Below, piece by piece: positions 17,418 to 25,552 of a DNA stretch of 64,000 bases (positions are counted from its first letter, which is position 1; every line of letters begins with the position of its first letter). A program made the position numbers and the translations under genes. Under the pieces are notes generated by a model that was not told the origin of the DNA, did no database searches, and worked only from the letters and a program-made list of their open reading frames with translations. Source of the DNA: Alphaproteobacteria bacterium (lineage in GTDB: Bacteria > Pseudomonadota > Alphaproteobacteria > Rhodospirillales > WMHbin7); contig JADFZV010000011.1 of the NCBI GenBank assembly GCA_015232335.1, positions 1-64,000 of the forward strand, in the 5' to 3' direction.

Positions 17418-18295
17418 GCCGCAGCCTGCTCGGACAGACGCGCCTCGACCGCCAGACGGATCGATGCCGGATCAAGGCCCACGAATTGGCGCATATCCTG
17501 CACCTTGCCATAGTCGCGCAGGAAGGCATCGGGCAGGCCCTGACGCCAGACCCGAGTGCCGGGAATTTCGGCAACGGCCTCGAACAATCCGTGGGCGTCT
17601 TGCACCACCAGAATCTCCGTTTGCTTGAACGAGTTGACCAGATCCCGGTCGATCGGCTTGATGGTATGGAAATAGACCAGATTGACCGCTAGATCGCGGC
17701 AGGCCTCGATCACGCTTGGAAGGATCGGACCCGCCGTCATCACCGTAAGCGGCGCTGACTCATTGCGCAGCACGATGCCTTTGCCCGGCACGATGTCGGG
17801 TAACTCGATGGCATGCGGATGATCCGAAAGACGGTAATAGGTGGTGCCGCCGCTGGCGTAGCGCGCCCTGATCAAGGCATCGACTTCCCTTTTCGAGCCG
17901 GGCTGGAAGACCACCATGTCGGGCAAAAGGCGCAGGATGGCAAGGTCGGTGGCGCATTGGTGGGTCGCACCATCCCAGGCATAGTCGAAGCTGGCCCCGC
18001 AGGAAACGATATTGCCGCCGAAACCGTTGTAGCACATATCCAGCTTGATCTGCTCAAAGCTGCGCTCGGTGACGAAGGGGGTGATTGAATGGACGAAGGG
18101 GTGGAACCCCTGCGACGACAGACCGGCGGCAACGCTGATCAGCGTGTTCTCGCAGATGCCCATATTGTAGAAGCGATCAGGATAGAGGTCCTGGAACGCC
18201 TTGAACATGTAGACGGAAATATCGCCCAGGACCAGAACGATCCTGTCGTCGGTTTTCGCAATGTCCATCACCGTCTGCTTAAACTGGCTGCGCAT
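17414..18295 (-). CDS. transketolase, C-terminal subunit (pyrimidine-binding/C domains)
   Basis: 293 residues corresponding to the second half of transketolase: the Pyr domain with LGDISVYMFKAFQDLYPDRF and GICENTLISVAAGLSSQG, then the C-terminal domain (PILPSVIEACRDL, IKPIDRDLV). It overlaps the N-terminal subunit gene by 17 bases, so the two are clearly co-translated. Split transketolases inside glycan operons are often dedicated enzymes that move a two-carbon unit onto a sugar acceptor (family knowledge, not shown here). Confidence 0.87.
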   Translation of the reverse strand: MRSQFKQTVMDIAKTDDRIVLVLGDISVYMFKAFQDLYPDRFYNMGICENTLISVAAGLSSQGFHPFVHSITPFVTERSFEQIKLDMCYNGFGGNIVSCGASFDYAWDGATHQCATDLAILRLLPDMVVFQPGSKREVDALIRARYASGGTTYYRLSDHPHAIELPDIVPGKGIVLRNESAPLTVMTAGPILPSVIEACRDLAVNLVYFHTIKPIDRDLVNSFKQTEILVVQDAHGLFEAVAEIPGTRVWRQGLPDAFLRDYGKVQDMRQFVGLDPASIRLAVEARLSEQAAA

Positions 18296-19061
18296 TCAGC
18301 TCCTCCAGCAAGAGCGGCATTTCCGCATCGTTGGGCGAGCGGCGGTGCCATTCATAGACATTATCGACCAGGGTCTTGCAGCCATGGCCCTTGACCGTGC
18401 GGGCCACCACCACGCGCACAGTTTCTCCTCGCCCGGCGCAGGCCGCTTTCAAGGCGCTGACATCATGGCCGTCAACTTCCAGGACCTCGCAGCCGAAGGC
18501 CCGGAAACGCTCGGCCGGATTCTCAATGGGCAGGCCGCGGGCATGCGAGCGGTTGTCGTCGTAGAGAATGGTCAGATTGGAAAGCTTCTGATGGGCCGCC
18601 ACCATCACGGCCTCCCAGACGCTGCCCTCGTTTGACTCGCCATCGCCTATCAGCGTGAAGACGCGCCGCTCGCTTTTTTGAATCTTGAAGGCGAGCGCCA
18701 TGCCAGCAGCCAGCCCGATGCCATGGCCCAGCGAGCCGGTCGAGGCCTCGATGCCGGGAATCTTGGTACGGTCGGGATGGCAGCCGAAGATCGAGCCCTT
18801 GCGGCCCAACGTGAAAACATCTTCAGGCGGGAAATAGCCCAGTTCGCCCAGAACGCTGTAAAGTGCCAAGGCGGCATGGCCCTTGGAAAGGATGAAGAGG
18901 TCGCGCTGCTCCCATTTCGGATTGGCCGGATCGTGCTTCATGACGCCATAGGCAGCATAAATCATCTCGACCACGGAAAAACAGGTCGGCAGATGGCCGT
19001 TGCCACTGTGATAGGCCACGGCCAGCAGGTCTCGCCTTATCTGGCGGCAGGCCTCGTTCAT
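18279..19061 (-). CDS. transketolase, N-terminal (TPP-binding) subunit
   Basis: 260 residues from the ATG at 19061 (MNEACRQIRRDLL). The TPP/Mg site is GDGESNEGSVWEA...NLTILYDDN (GDG-x~25-N type, residues ~145-175). HGIGLAAGMALAFK and the early SGNGHLPTCFSVVEM segments match transketolase N domains. The start overlaps the stop of the upstream TylF-type gene (ATGA). The acceptor sugar is unknown. Confidence 0.88.
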   Translation of the reverse strand: MNEACRQIRRDLLAVAYHSGNGHLPTCFSVVEMIYAAYGVMKHDPANPKWEQRDLFILSKGHAALALYSVLGELGYFPPEDVFTLGRKGSIFGCHPDRTKIPGIEASTGSLGHGIGLAAGMALAFKIQKSERRVFTLIGDGESNEGSVWEAVMVAAHQKLSNLTILYDDNRSHARGLPIENPAERFRAFGCEVLEVDGHDVSALKAACAGRGETVRVVVARTVKGHGCKTLVDNVYEWHRRSPNDAEMPLLLEELNAQPV

Positions 19062-19828
19062 TCGATCACCGCATAGGACAGGCGCGCCGTCATGGGCAGC
19101 CGCTCGATGCGCAACCCGTTCAGGCCGAAAGTCTCGATCAGAGCCGTGGTTTCGCCGGGGAACACCTCGTCGCACAATTCGTCGAACACCAGCACACTGC
19201 CCTTGAACAGGCGGGGCTTGACGGCTTGCAGCATGGCCTTGGTGGGGCTGTAGATATCAAGATCAAAGATGGCCAGCGAAACCATGGTCTCGGGATGGCG
19301 CTCAAGGTAGGCGGGAAAGGTTTCGCAGACATCGCCCGCGATCACTTCATGCTTGCGCACATGCGAGACCGGATTCAGCGCCTCTTGCAGGCCCAGGATT
19401 TCCTGCAGGTATTTCTCATAGCCTTCCGGGACGTCGTAAGAACCATCCTTGCAGCGGTGCTTGTCGCCATCCTGGGGTGCGACACCCTTAAGTCCCGAAA
19501 AGGAATCGAAAGCCAATATCTTGCGGTGACGGTTGAAGGGTTCATAAATGCCCCTGAGGGCGGCCAGAACGGAGACCGTCTGGCCCCAGCGGGCGCCGAA
19601 TTCGATGGCAACGCCGTGCGTGTGCACGATCTTCTTGTAGATCTCGTTGAAGAACAGAATGCGCGACAGGGTGCGCGAGGTCAGAAACAGCCCCAGATTG
19701 AATAGAATCTCATCGTCGGGCACCGGCGATTTGCTCAGCATCTCGAAAAAGCGCTTTTCAGCCTTCTTCTCATCACCGCTGGTATAGACGATGACGTCGT
19801 GGTCCTTGGTTTTGCTGGCTCCGGTCAT
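19058..19828 (-). CDS. TylF-like class I SAM methyltransferase (second copy)
   Basis: 256 residues from the ATG at 19828 (MTGASKTKDHDVIVYTSG). Motif I is VAIEFGARWGQTVSVLAAL; the family motif LAIFDLDIYSPTKAMLQAV followed by FKGSVLVFDELCDEVFPGET is shared with TylF/crotonobetainyl-type sugar methyltransferases and with the gene at 4597. The frame is open upstream to 19981, but that part reads as non-coding spacer. It is the first gene of the seven-gene minus-strand operon. Confidence 0.8.
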   Translation of the reverse strand: MTGASKTKDHDVIVYTSGDEKKAEKRFFEMLSKSPVPDDEILFNLGLFLTSRTLSRILFFNEIYKKIVHTHGVAIEFGARWGQTVSVLAALRGIYEPFNRHRKILAFDSFSGLKGVAPQDGDKHRCKDGSYDVPEGYEKYLQEILGLQEALNPVSHVRKHEVIAGDVCETFPAYLERHPETMVSLAIFDLDIYSPTKAMLQAVKPRLFKGSVLVFDELCDEVFPGETTALIETFGLNGLRIERLPMTARLSYAVIE

Positions 19829-19995
19829 GCTTTCAGCCTCAGTGGAAGAGGGAACGGCGCAGGGCGTCAACGATACGCAATTCCGGGGCGAAACGGTAGC
19901 GCTTGTTGAAAAGGCGCCAAGCTCCTGCACACCGGTACCGAGGAATGCTCTTTGGCATCGCCCCTTCTGACGTGCGTGCATATATTTATGTTATC
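19829..19995 (-). promoter_or_regulatory. spacer and probable promoter of the seven-gene glycan operon
   Basis: 167 bp between the nucleotidyltransferase stop and the methyltransferase start. Near its upstream end, read on the minus strand, it holds an AT-rich run (ttgtaggataacataaatat) resembling promoter elements within otherwise GC-rich DNA. No operator can be assigned. Confidence 0.35.
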
Positions 19996-20757
19996 CTACA
20001 ATGCATTAGGCCCTTCTAGCCTTTCCTCAAGGCTTTTCAATCCCGCCAGAAAGCTTTCGGCTCGGGCAAAATCTTCAGGAATTCCGATATCAATAAAGGG
20101 GCCGGGAACGCACATAGCTCCCAATTGCCCAGGGGCAGTCAGTGTTGGAAGGATGTCTCTTTCGAGCGACAGAGGAACGTTTTCGGGCAGGGCCGCCAAA
20201 AGCTCTCGCTCGATCAGATAAATGCCTGCATTGATAAAGCCACTGGACCCCGCCGCCTTTTCCTTAAAAGAACGGACCTGACCAGTGGGTGCGATTTCCA
20301 GCAGCCCAAAGCGACCCGCATCCTTTAGAAACACGGAAACAAGCGAAGTTTTCCATTTCCCCTGGCGATGAAAGGCCGAAAAGTCTTTCAGGGAAAAGGG
20401 GATATAGCTGTCGGCGTTCAAAACCAGCAGCGATTCATGCCCAGTTTGGCCGAGCACATGACGAAGCCCTCCCCCCGTACCCAGAGGGGCTGCTTCGACC
20501 AGATGATCGATCTTCAAATCTGTCTGCCGATAATCAACTAAGGCCGAGATGATCTGGTCTGAGCGGTATCCCAGAGATAGAACGATACGGCGCACCCCCT
20601 GGCCGTAAAGCTGGTCAAACAGGTGGAACAGGAAAGGTCTGCCCAGAACAGGGGCTAGGCACTTGGGCTGCCCCGGCAAAACCGAGGCAAGACGTGCTCC
20701 CAAACCGCCTGCGAGCAAGATTGCCTCGGCTGTTGTTTGCGGCTTATCCTGGGGCAT
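19996..20757 (-). CDS. sugar-phosphate nucleotidyltransferase, HddC-like
   Basis: 253 residues. The nucleotidyltransferase signature AILLAGGLGARLASVLPGQP then KCLAPVLGRPFL is at residues ~12-45, VLNADSYIPF gives the metal-binding Asp, and GFINAGIYLIE follows. This best resembles D-glycero-D-manno-heptose 1-phosphate guanylyltransferase and mannose-1-P guanylyltransferase. It may follow the GHMP kinase at 5365 in activating a heptose or hexose. It is separated from the downstream operon by 167 bp and divergent from the GT61 gene. Confidence 0.82.
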   Translation of the reverse strand: MPQDKPQTTAEAILLAGGLGARLASVLPGQPKCLAPVLGRPFLFHLFDQLYGQGVRRIVLSLGYRSDQIISALVDYRQTDLKIDHLVEAAPLGTGGGLRHVLGQTGHESLLVLNADSYIPFSLKDFSAFHRQGKWKTSLVSVFLKDAGRFGLLEIAPTGQVRSFKEKAAGSSGFINAGIYLIERELLAALPENVPLSLERDILPTLTAPGQLGAMCVPGPFIDIGIPEDFARAESFLAGLKSLEERLEGPNAL

Positions 20758-20802
20758 ACTCTCTTCTCTTCCATTTCATGAACGGAGTTTCTTCCTCGGC
20801 GC

Positions 20803-22032
20803 ATGTCCCAGCAACGAAAAAATTCGGTTACCTGCAAGGCCGCACTGGCTCATGACTGGGGAACAGAGGCCGAGTATGTCGTCTTGCGGCAACCCATTCC
20901 GCCGGATCTTTCCCGCCTTTCCAAGGGCGAGGCTACATTGAAGGACGAATGGCGCCTGTTGGCCCGCGAGGAAAAGGAACTTTTCGACAAAGGCCTTGGC
21001 GTCACTATGGCATCGGATGCTGTCTTGATGTTCAATCGCTGGCGAGTGTCTGGCGGCATGGTCGATCCCACCTTCACCCTGCTTTCCAGGGCCTGCGAGA
21101 TCCGCATGAGCGAGATGTTCTGGCTAAAGCAGCTAAGTGGCAACGGACCGTTTGGGCATGTGCAGGAAAGCCCGGATCGCATTGACATCGACTTTTCGTT
21201 TCACCCTCTGCTGGGACATGTCGATGAGCCCTGCTTCTATTTGGGAACTCCCGCCAATTGGGCCGAGTGGCTGGTCAATTCCGCCGTCAACCTGATCCAT
21301 CTCGATTATTTCCCCGTCCTGCACAATCGTCGATTGGTGCTGGGAGAAGTAAAGCCTTTCCATACAGAGCTGTTAGAGGCCCTTGGTTTTGGCCCCGAGC
21401 GGTGGCTGAGCCTGGCGCCCGAGGAAACGGATTGCTGCACCTATTCCTTTTCCGATCTTGCGGTTCCCATTCGCCCGGCCCTCAAGCCAGCTTTCGCGTA
21501 TCTTGCGAGGCGTCTGAAAGAGGCTCTCTGCCCGGCGCCAATATCCGGCCCAGAGCGCGTTTATCTAACCAGGGCTGGACTTGCGCCCAGGCATCGCGTC
21601 TTTAATGAAGACGAAATTGCCGATCTGCTGCGGCTTCGAGGATTCGAGGTCGTCGACCCTTTTGGGCTTTCGCTCAAACAGACCCTGGAATTGCTGGGAA
21701 ATGCCCGCATCATCGTAGCCCCAGGCGGGGCCGGCATGGGCAACTTCTTGCTGGCAAACCCCAAGGCAGAGATCATCAATCTCCTGCCGCGCTACTTTTC
21801 CCAGAAAAGCGTTGAATCCGACCCCCAGACGCATTGGTCGATGACATCTCTCTACCCATTTCTGAGCCGAATGCAATTTGTGCTTGGCGACTATGACCTG
21901 CGCGAACAGCAAGATTATGTAGATCGGCATCGGCTCTCCGGTTTTGACATCCCCTTTCACTACGATCCCGCAGCGCTCGACTTGGCCCTGCTTCAAGCAG
22001 AGAAAATGTGGCGGCTTCAGGGGACACGCTGA
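20803..22032 (+). CDS. glycosyltransferase family 61-like protein (DUF563)
   Basis: 409 residues. The C-terminal domain carries the DUF563/GT61 signature: a conserved Arg segment ERVYLTRAGLAPRHRVFNED, then LELLGNARIIVAPGGAGMGN with the GAG(M/L) motif and a closing IINLLPRYF. These enzymes transfer pentoses or related sugars in polysaccharide synthesis. The N-terminal ~250 residues are not recognisable to me. It is the only glycosyltransferase visible in the sugar locus. Confidence 0.8.
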   Translation: MSQQRKNSVTCKAALAHDWGTEAEYVVLRQPIPPDLSRLSKGEATLKDEWRLLAREEKELFDKGLGVTMASDAVLMFNRWRVSGGMVDPTFTLLSRACEIRMSEMFWLKQLSGNGPFGHVQESPDRIDIDFSFHPLLGHVDEPCFYLGTPANWAEWLVNSAVNLIHLDYFPVLHNRRLVLGEVKPFHTELLEALGFGPERWLSLAPEETDCCTYSFSDLAVPIRPALKPAFAYLARRLKEALCPAPISGPERVYLTRAGLAPRHRVFNEDEIADLLRLRGFEVVDPFGLSLKQTLELLGNARIIVAPGGAGMGNFLLANPKAEIINLLPRYFSQKSVESDPQTHWSMTSLYPFLSRMQFVLGDYDLREQQDYVDRHRLSGFDIPFHYDPAALDLALLQAEKMWRLQGTR

Positions 22033-22476
22033 CCGTCTGGTTATCGATCTGTTGAACAAGCATGTTTTAGCTCCCGAGCGCTTAGAGCCTGTTCGAGAGA
22101 TTTTCATGTAGTTTCATTGGCTTCGCTTGGGCCGAATGGCAGGCGCAAGCCCGCAGGCGATGCGGTGCATCGGGTGATGGCGGCCAAAGTTTGTTGGCGG
22201 GCTCCGCCCGAACGGCTTGCAACGAACCAGACGGGCCAAGCGAAGCCAACCGCAGGCGGGCTTTGGTTGGACGGCCAGGGCGTCGAAGGCCGCTCATGAT
22301 GTCGCCGCGCGCGATGCGCACAAAATATTTGTCGGCAAAGCCGACGGGGGCCGGGCGCTTTTCCGGCGCAGGTTCGTCGAAGGGCTTGACAGTATTCCCG
22401 ATACGTTCGGCACCTTTCTCCTGCCTGCGACGGAAAGCCGCTCCGGCGAAATGCGTCAGATTTATCGCAGGATGCT
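22033..22476. repeat. non-coding stretch with a MITE-like inverted repeat
   Basis: No convincing gene. An 18-bp inverted repeat (17 of 18 matches; ttggcttcgcttgggccg at 22117-22134 against 22232-22249) bounds a 133-bp unit with a 97-bp interior that is itself rich in short GC palindromes. Several short frames cross the region on both strands, but none resembles a known protein. Confidence 0.5.
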
Positions 22477-22700
22477 CTAGCGGCCCGGTGACGAGCCAGC
22501 GGGGCCGCTGTTCTGCGTCTGTTTTTCAACGCATCCGCAGACGGGACAGGCCGCTAGGGCGGATTGCCTGAAATCGGAGCTGGCTCCCGGCTCCGACTGA
22601 GGGCGTGAATCCGCTCTATCACTTTGTTTTAGCGAACGATTCACGCTCAACGCCGCGTCACCAGAGTGACTGGGAGTTGAACGATCGTGCGCTAGTCGCG
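22477..22700. repeat. cluster of inverted repeats overlapping the cbiO 3' end
   Basis: ctagcggcc (22477-22485) pairs with ggccgctag (22549-22557). Inside, gcgtctg pairs with cagacg around a tttttcaac loop. Further right, ggagctggctcccggctcc and the pair gcgtgaatc / gattcacgc form additional stems. Such clusters resemble dispersed alphaproteobacterial intergenic elements and here supply coding sequence to the cbiO C-terminus. Confidence 0.5.
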
Positions 22701-23415
22701 CCGGCAATTCCAACCCGACCCTTAAGACCAGATCTCTGTCTTGCAGCAGCTCCTGTGTCGGCCCATCCGCCTCCACACGCCCTTCATTCAAGATGATCGC
22801 GCGCGGGCATAGATCCAGAATCATATCCAGATCGTGGCTGACGATGATCTTGCTGTGTTTAAAGCCGCCCAGCAGCTTGATAATCTGGCGCCGCCCGCGG
22901 GCATCAAGACCCGTCGTCGGCTCGTCGAGCAGCAGGATATCGGGCGACATCGACAGGACGGCGGCAATAGCAACGCGACGCTTCTCACCGCCTGAGAGAT
23001 GGTGCGGCGCCCGGTCTTGCAGATGCCAGGCCCCCACCTCTTCCAGGCAGGTCTGTGCAAGGCGTCGGCAATCATCCTCAATCATGCCGAGATTCAAGGG
23101 GCCGAAAGCCACATCCTCGAACACTGTCGGCATGAAAAGCTGATCGTCGGGGTCTTGAAATACGGTACCGACCGTGCGGCGCACATGTTGAAGTGTCTTC
23201 TCGCCCACGATCAGATCGCCCACCGTAATGCGCCCGCTGCTGGGGCAAAGGATGCCATTCAAGAGATTGAGAAGCGTTGTCTTGCCAGCCCCGTTGGAAC
23301 CGATGACGGCGACACTCTCACCATGCGAAATCTCGAATGAAACCTGATCGAGCGTTCCCTTCGCACCCGGATAGGAAAAGCTCAAGCCCTCGACCTGAAT
23401 GCGGTGATGGCTCAT
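22477..23415 (-). CDS. cbiO: cobalt/nickel ECF transporter ATPase
   Basis: 312 residues from the ATG at 23415, which overlaps the cbiQ stop (ATGA). It has Walker A GSNGAGKTTLLNLL, Q-loop VFQDPDDQLFMPTVFEDVAF, signature HLSGGEKRRVAIA and Walker B ILLLDEPTTGLD. This is the energising subunit of an ECF-type importer. The protein is ~40 residues longer than usual: after about residue 240 the sequence (RSTPSHSGDAAL onward) is low-complexity and Cys-containing, and comes from repeat-rich DNA. The stop codon lies inside an inverted repeat (22477-22485/22549-22557). The original C-terminus may have been replaced by repeat insertion. Confidence 0.88.
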   Translation of the reverse strand: MSHHRIQVEGLSFSYPGAKGTLDQVSFEISHGESVAVIGSNGAGKTTLLNLLNGILCPSSGRITVGDLIVGEKTLQHVRRTVGTVFQDPDDQLFMPTVFEDVAFGPLNLGMIEDDCRRLAQTCLEEVGAWHLQDRAPHHLSGGEKRRVAIAAVLSMSPDILLLDEPTTGLDARGRRQIIKLLGGFKHSKIIVSHDLDMILDLCPRAIILNEGRVEADGPTQELLQDRDLVLRVGLELPARLAHDRSTPSHSGDAALSVNRSLKQSDRADSRPQSEPGASSDFRQSALAACPVCGCVEKQTQNSGPAGSSPGR

Positions 23416-24227
23416 CGCCCCAGCTCCAGCGCCACTTGCCCCAACAACTCGGCGGGCTGGAAAAATCTCAAGACCAGGAACACCCCCACCCATCCGAACA
23501 AGAACAGCCCGTCCTTTCTTGTGAAGGTCATGCTTGAAAGCCGCCGGATATCGCCATCGAATCCGCGAAGTCGCATGGCCTGATAGACCCGCTGGGCGCG
23601 CTCTAGCGCCCTTAGCAGAAGTTGACCGACAATGGCTGAAAAGACGCGCCAGGACGGCGTCTTGCGCCCCGCTGCCCTCAAGCGATAGGCCCTGGTCACC
23701 CGGGCTGTCTCCTCGGCCAGCAAGAAGAGATAGCGGTATAGCCCCAGCAGTTGGGCTACGAAGATGCCGGGCACACCCAGCTTTTCAGCCCCCTGACCCA
23801 GGGCGGGAATGCCGGTGGTTGCCGCCAGAAGAATCAGCACGCCGACGGTCAGCAGAACGCGCACGAGTATCGAGAAGAAGGAAACCCATCCGCCCGTGAT
23901 GCCAAATCCGCCAATTTGCAAAACGATCTCTTGGTCAAAGAAGGGATTGAAGGCACCCACCATCACGGCGAATGGTGCTACGGCCAATAGCCGCTTGATC
24001 ACGAAGCCTGGCGGAATGTTGGAACGGACCAGCAGAAAAATGGGAAAGACGAAAAAGGCCAGAAGATCGCCCAGCGCGTATTTGTCGACAGAAACGACAA
24101 GAACGGCGAAAGCCAGGGCGCTTAGCAATTTCGCCCTGGGATCAAGCCGGTGAATCGGCGATTGCCCGCGCGCCAGGCGATCGAGCTGGCCCAGATCGAC
24201 CAGCGAGGAGGAACAGCCCGCCCCCAT
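23412..24227 (-). CDS. cbiQ: cobalt/nickel ECF transporter transmembrane (T) subunit
   Basis: 271 residues with several membrane helices (LLSALAFAVLVVSV, LLAFFVFPIFLLV, VSFFSILVRVLLTVGVLILLA). It has the coupling-helix Ala-Arg-Gly region typical of CbiQ proteins, here RALERAQRVYQAMRLRGFDG near residue 215. The N-terminus LGQLDRLARGQSPIHRLDPR is also characteristic. The start overlaps the cbiM stop by one base. It links the CbiO ATPase to the metal-binding CbiM. Confidence 0.9.
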   Translation of the reverse strand: MGAGCSSSLVDLGQLDRLARGQSPIHRLDPRAKLLSALAFAVLVVSVDKYALGDLLAFFVFPIFLLVRSNIPPGFVIKRLLAVAPFAVMVGAFNPFFDQEIVLQIGGFGITGGWVSFFSILVRVLLTVGVLILLAATTGIPALGQGAEKLGVPGIFVAQLLGLYRYLFLLAEETARVTRAYRLRAAGRKTPSWRVFSAIVGQLLLRALERAQRVYQAMRLRGFDGDIRRLSSMTFTRKDGLFLFGWVGVFLVLRFFQPAELLGQVALELGR

Positions 24228-25258
24228 CAGGATGCAACGCGCGATACCGACCGGCGCTTGAAAAGATATCCCGCCAGAAGGGAGATCAGCAGCACGATCA
24301 ATCCACCCACCAGCCCGGAAAGGCTGGTGCCAGCTTCAGAGGACGCGAGGCCCTGATCAGCGCTTCTTTTTTCATCCGCTGATTCTGCAAAGGCATAATC
24401 AGGTAGAATGGTCGTTCTTTCCTGAAGGCTGGAACTCAACAGGTGAAGGGCGGTTTTTGGCTGCGCCAATTCCTTTTTATCGCCAACCAAGCCTGCAATC
24501 GACCATTCCAAACCGTCGGGCTGGGAAGAGGCGAACAGGGACAGAATGCCTCCGGCCAGAACCGCCAGGACAGCCAAGACGGCCAGCGCACGTTTTCCCG
24601 CAAGAAAGCCCGCTACTGGTTCTTCTGCTGGCTTGTACAGCAGGTGAGGTTCAACCCGGATGATGAGATCAAGCACGGCAAGGGTGATCAGCCCCTCGCC
24701 AATTCCGATCGCCAAATGGATGGGCTGCATGGCCAGCAGAAAGGCGGCGAAAGGCAAGTCCGCGATGCCGGAAAGACTGGTCTCGAGGACGACGCCGAAG
24801 GCTCCCAATTGCAGAGCCATCAAGGCGGAAAAGAAGATCACCCCTCTATTACTGGCACCGGCTTTTGCGAGCGGTTTGAAGATGCATGGATAGACGACAT
24901 AGCAGGCCAGGAACCCCATATTGAAAATATTGGCCCCCAGCGCCAGAAGACCGCCATCGGCAAAGAAAAGGGCCTGGACGGTCAGCACCGAGGCCATGGT
25001 CAGAAAGGCGGCATGCGGCCCCAGCAGGATCGCTAGCAAAAGGCCGCCCGCGAAATGACCGCTGGATCCGGTGCCTGGAATGGTGAAATTGAGCATCTGC
25101 ACGGCGAAAACCAGCGCACCGACAACCCCCATCAGCGGCACCTGGCGATGATCAAGCGATGCCTTCATCCGCCGCGAGCCATAGGCGATCGCAGCCCCGC
25201 TGGCCAGCCACAATCCACCGCCAACGACCGGCGACAAAAGCGCATCCGCCATGTGCAT
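24227..25258 (-). CDS. cbiM: CbiM-PDGLE fusion, cobalt/nickel-binding S component
   Basis: 343 residues from the ATG at 25258. I chose this start because it gives the N-terminus MHMADALLSP; in CbiM/NikM proteins the Met-His at the very N-terminus takes part in metal binding, and a gggg site lies upstream. An in-frame ATG at 25291 would add 11 residues. Residues 1-210 form the membrane S component (GSSGHFAGGLLLAILLGPHA, LGANIFNMGF). A helix and the PDGLEWSIAGL motif (about residue 240) then identify a fused CbiN/NikL-like PDGLE domain ending in a last membrane helix. Whether it carries Co or Ni cannot be told. Confidence 0.88.
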   Translation of the reverse strand: MHMADALLSPVVGGGLWLASGAAIAYGSRRMKASLDHRQVPLMGVVGALVFAVQMLNFTIPGTGSSGHFAGGLLLAILLGPHAAFLTMASVLTVQALFFADGGLLALGANIFNMGFLACYVVYPCIFKPLAKAGASNRGVIFFSALMALQLGAFGVVLETSLSGIADLPFAAFLLAMQPIHLAIGIGEGLITLAVLDLIIRVEPHLLYKPAEEPVAGFLAGKRALAVLAVLAVLAGGILSLFASSQPDGLEWSIAGLVGDKKELAQPKTALHLLSSSLQERTTILPDYAFAESADEKRSADQGLASSEAGTSLSGLVGGLIVLLISLLAGYLFKRRSVSRVAS

Positions 25259-25285
25259 GCCAAGCCCCCAAAGCAAAATATGAAG

Positions 25286-25306
25286 AATCATGGAATTCGT
25301 ATGATT
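25286..25306. promoter_or_regulatory. imperfect 21-bp palindrome upstream of cbiM
   Basis: aatcat (25286-25291) and atgatt (25301-25306) are perfect inverted half-sites around a 9-base centre containing gaattc. The site lies 28-48 bp upstream of the chosen cbiM start, a good position for a metal-responsive repressor operator. The specific regulator is not known. I found no cobalamin-riboswitch box in the surrounding 290 bp. Confidence 0.45.
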
Positions 25307-25467
25307 TAAGCTACCCCACCCATCCGGGCAGCGTCAAGAGACGGATCGCAGAATGCCGTTTGACATGGAAAGCCTGTTCAACCTCTTATTCGGACACACG
25401 CTTTTGATCCGGGCCATGGACCGGCACTCCTTTGGGTGGGGACTGGCCTGTCTATCCGTGGCGCTTG

Positions 25468-25481
25468 ATTCTTGTAAGAAT
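25468..25481. promoter_or_regulatory. small palindrome upstream of the CBS gene
   Basis: attctt-gt-aagaat is a perfect 14-bp palindrome about 70 bp upstream of the CBS-domain gene, within an AT-rich patch that probably holds its promoter. It could be an operator; chance occurrence cannot be excluded. Confidence 0.3.
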
Positions 25482-25552
25482 TAGCGCATCCTGCGCGTGG
25501 ATAAGAATAATGAGAGCAGACAGCCCAAATCAACCGAAGGGAGGAGCGGACG

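Noticed and set aside
22104..22529. Minus-strand open frame of 141 codons in the repeat region, with a plus-strand frame at 22217-22480
   Set aside because: Arg/Pro/Ala-rich composition without domain features, crossing inverted repeats; likely non-coding.
25259..25552. Cobalamin riboswitch upstream of cbiM
   Set aside because: No B12-box-like sequence or matching fold could be seen; only short palindromes are present.
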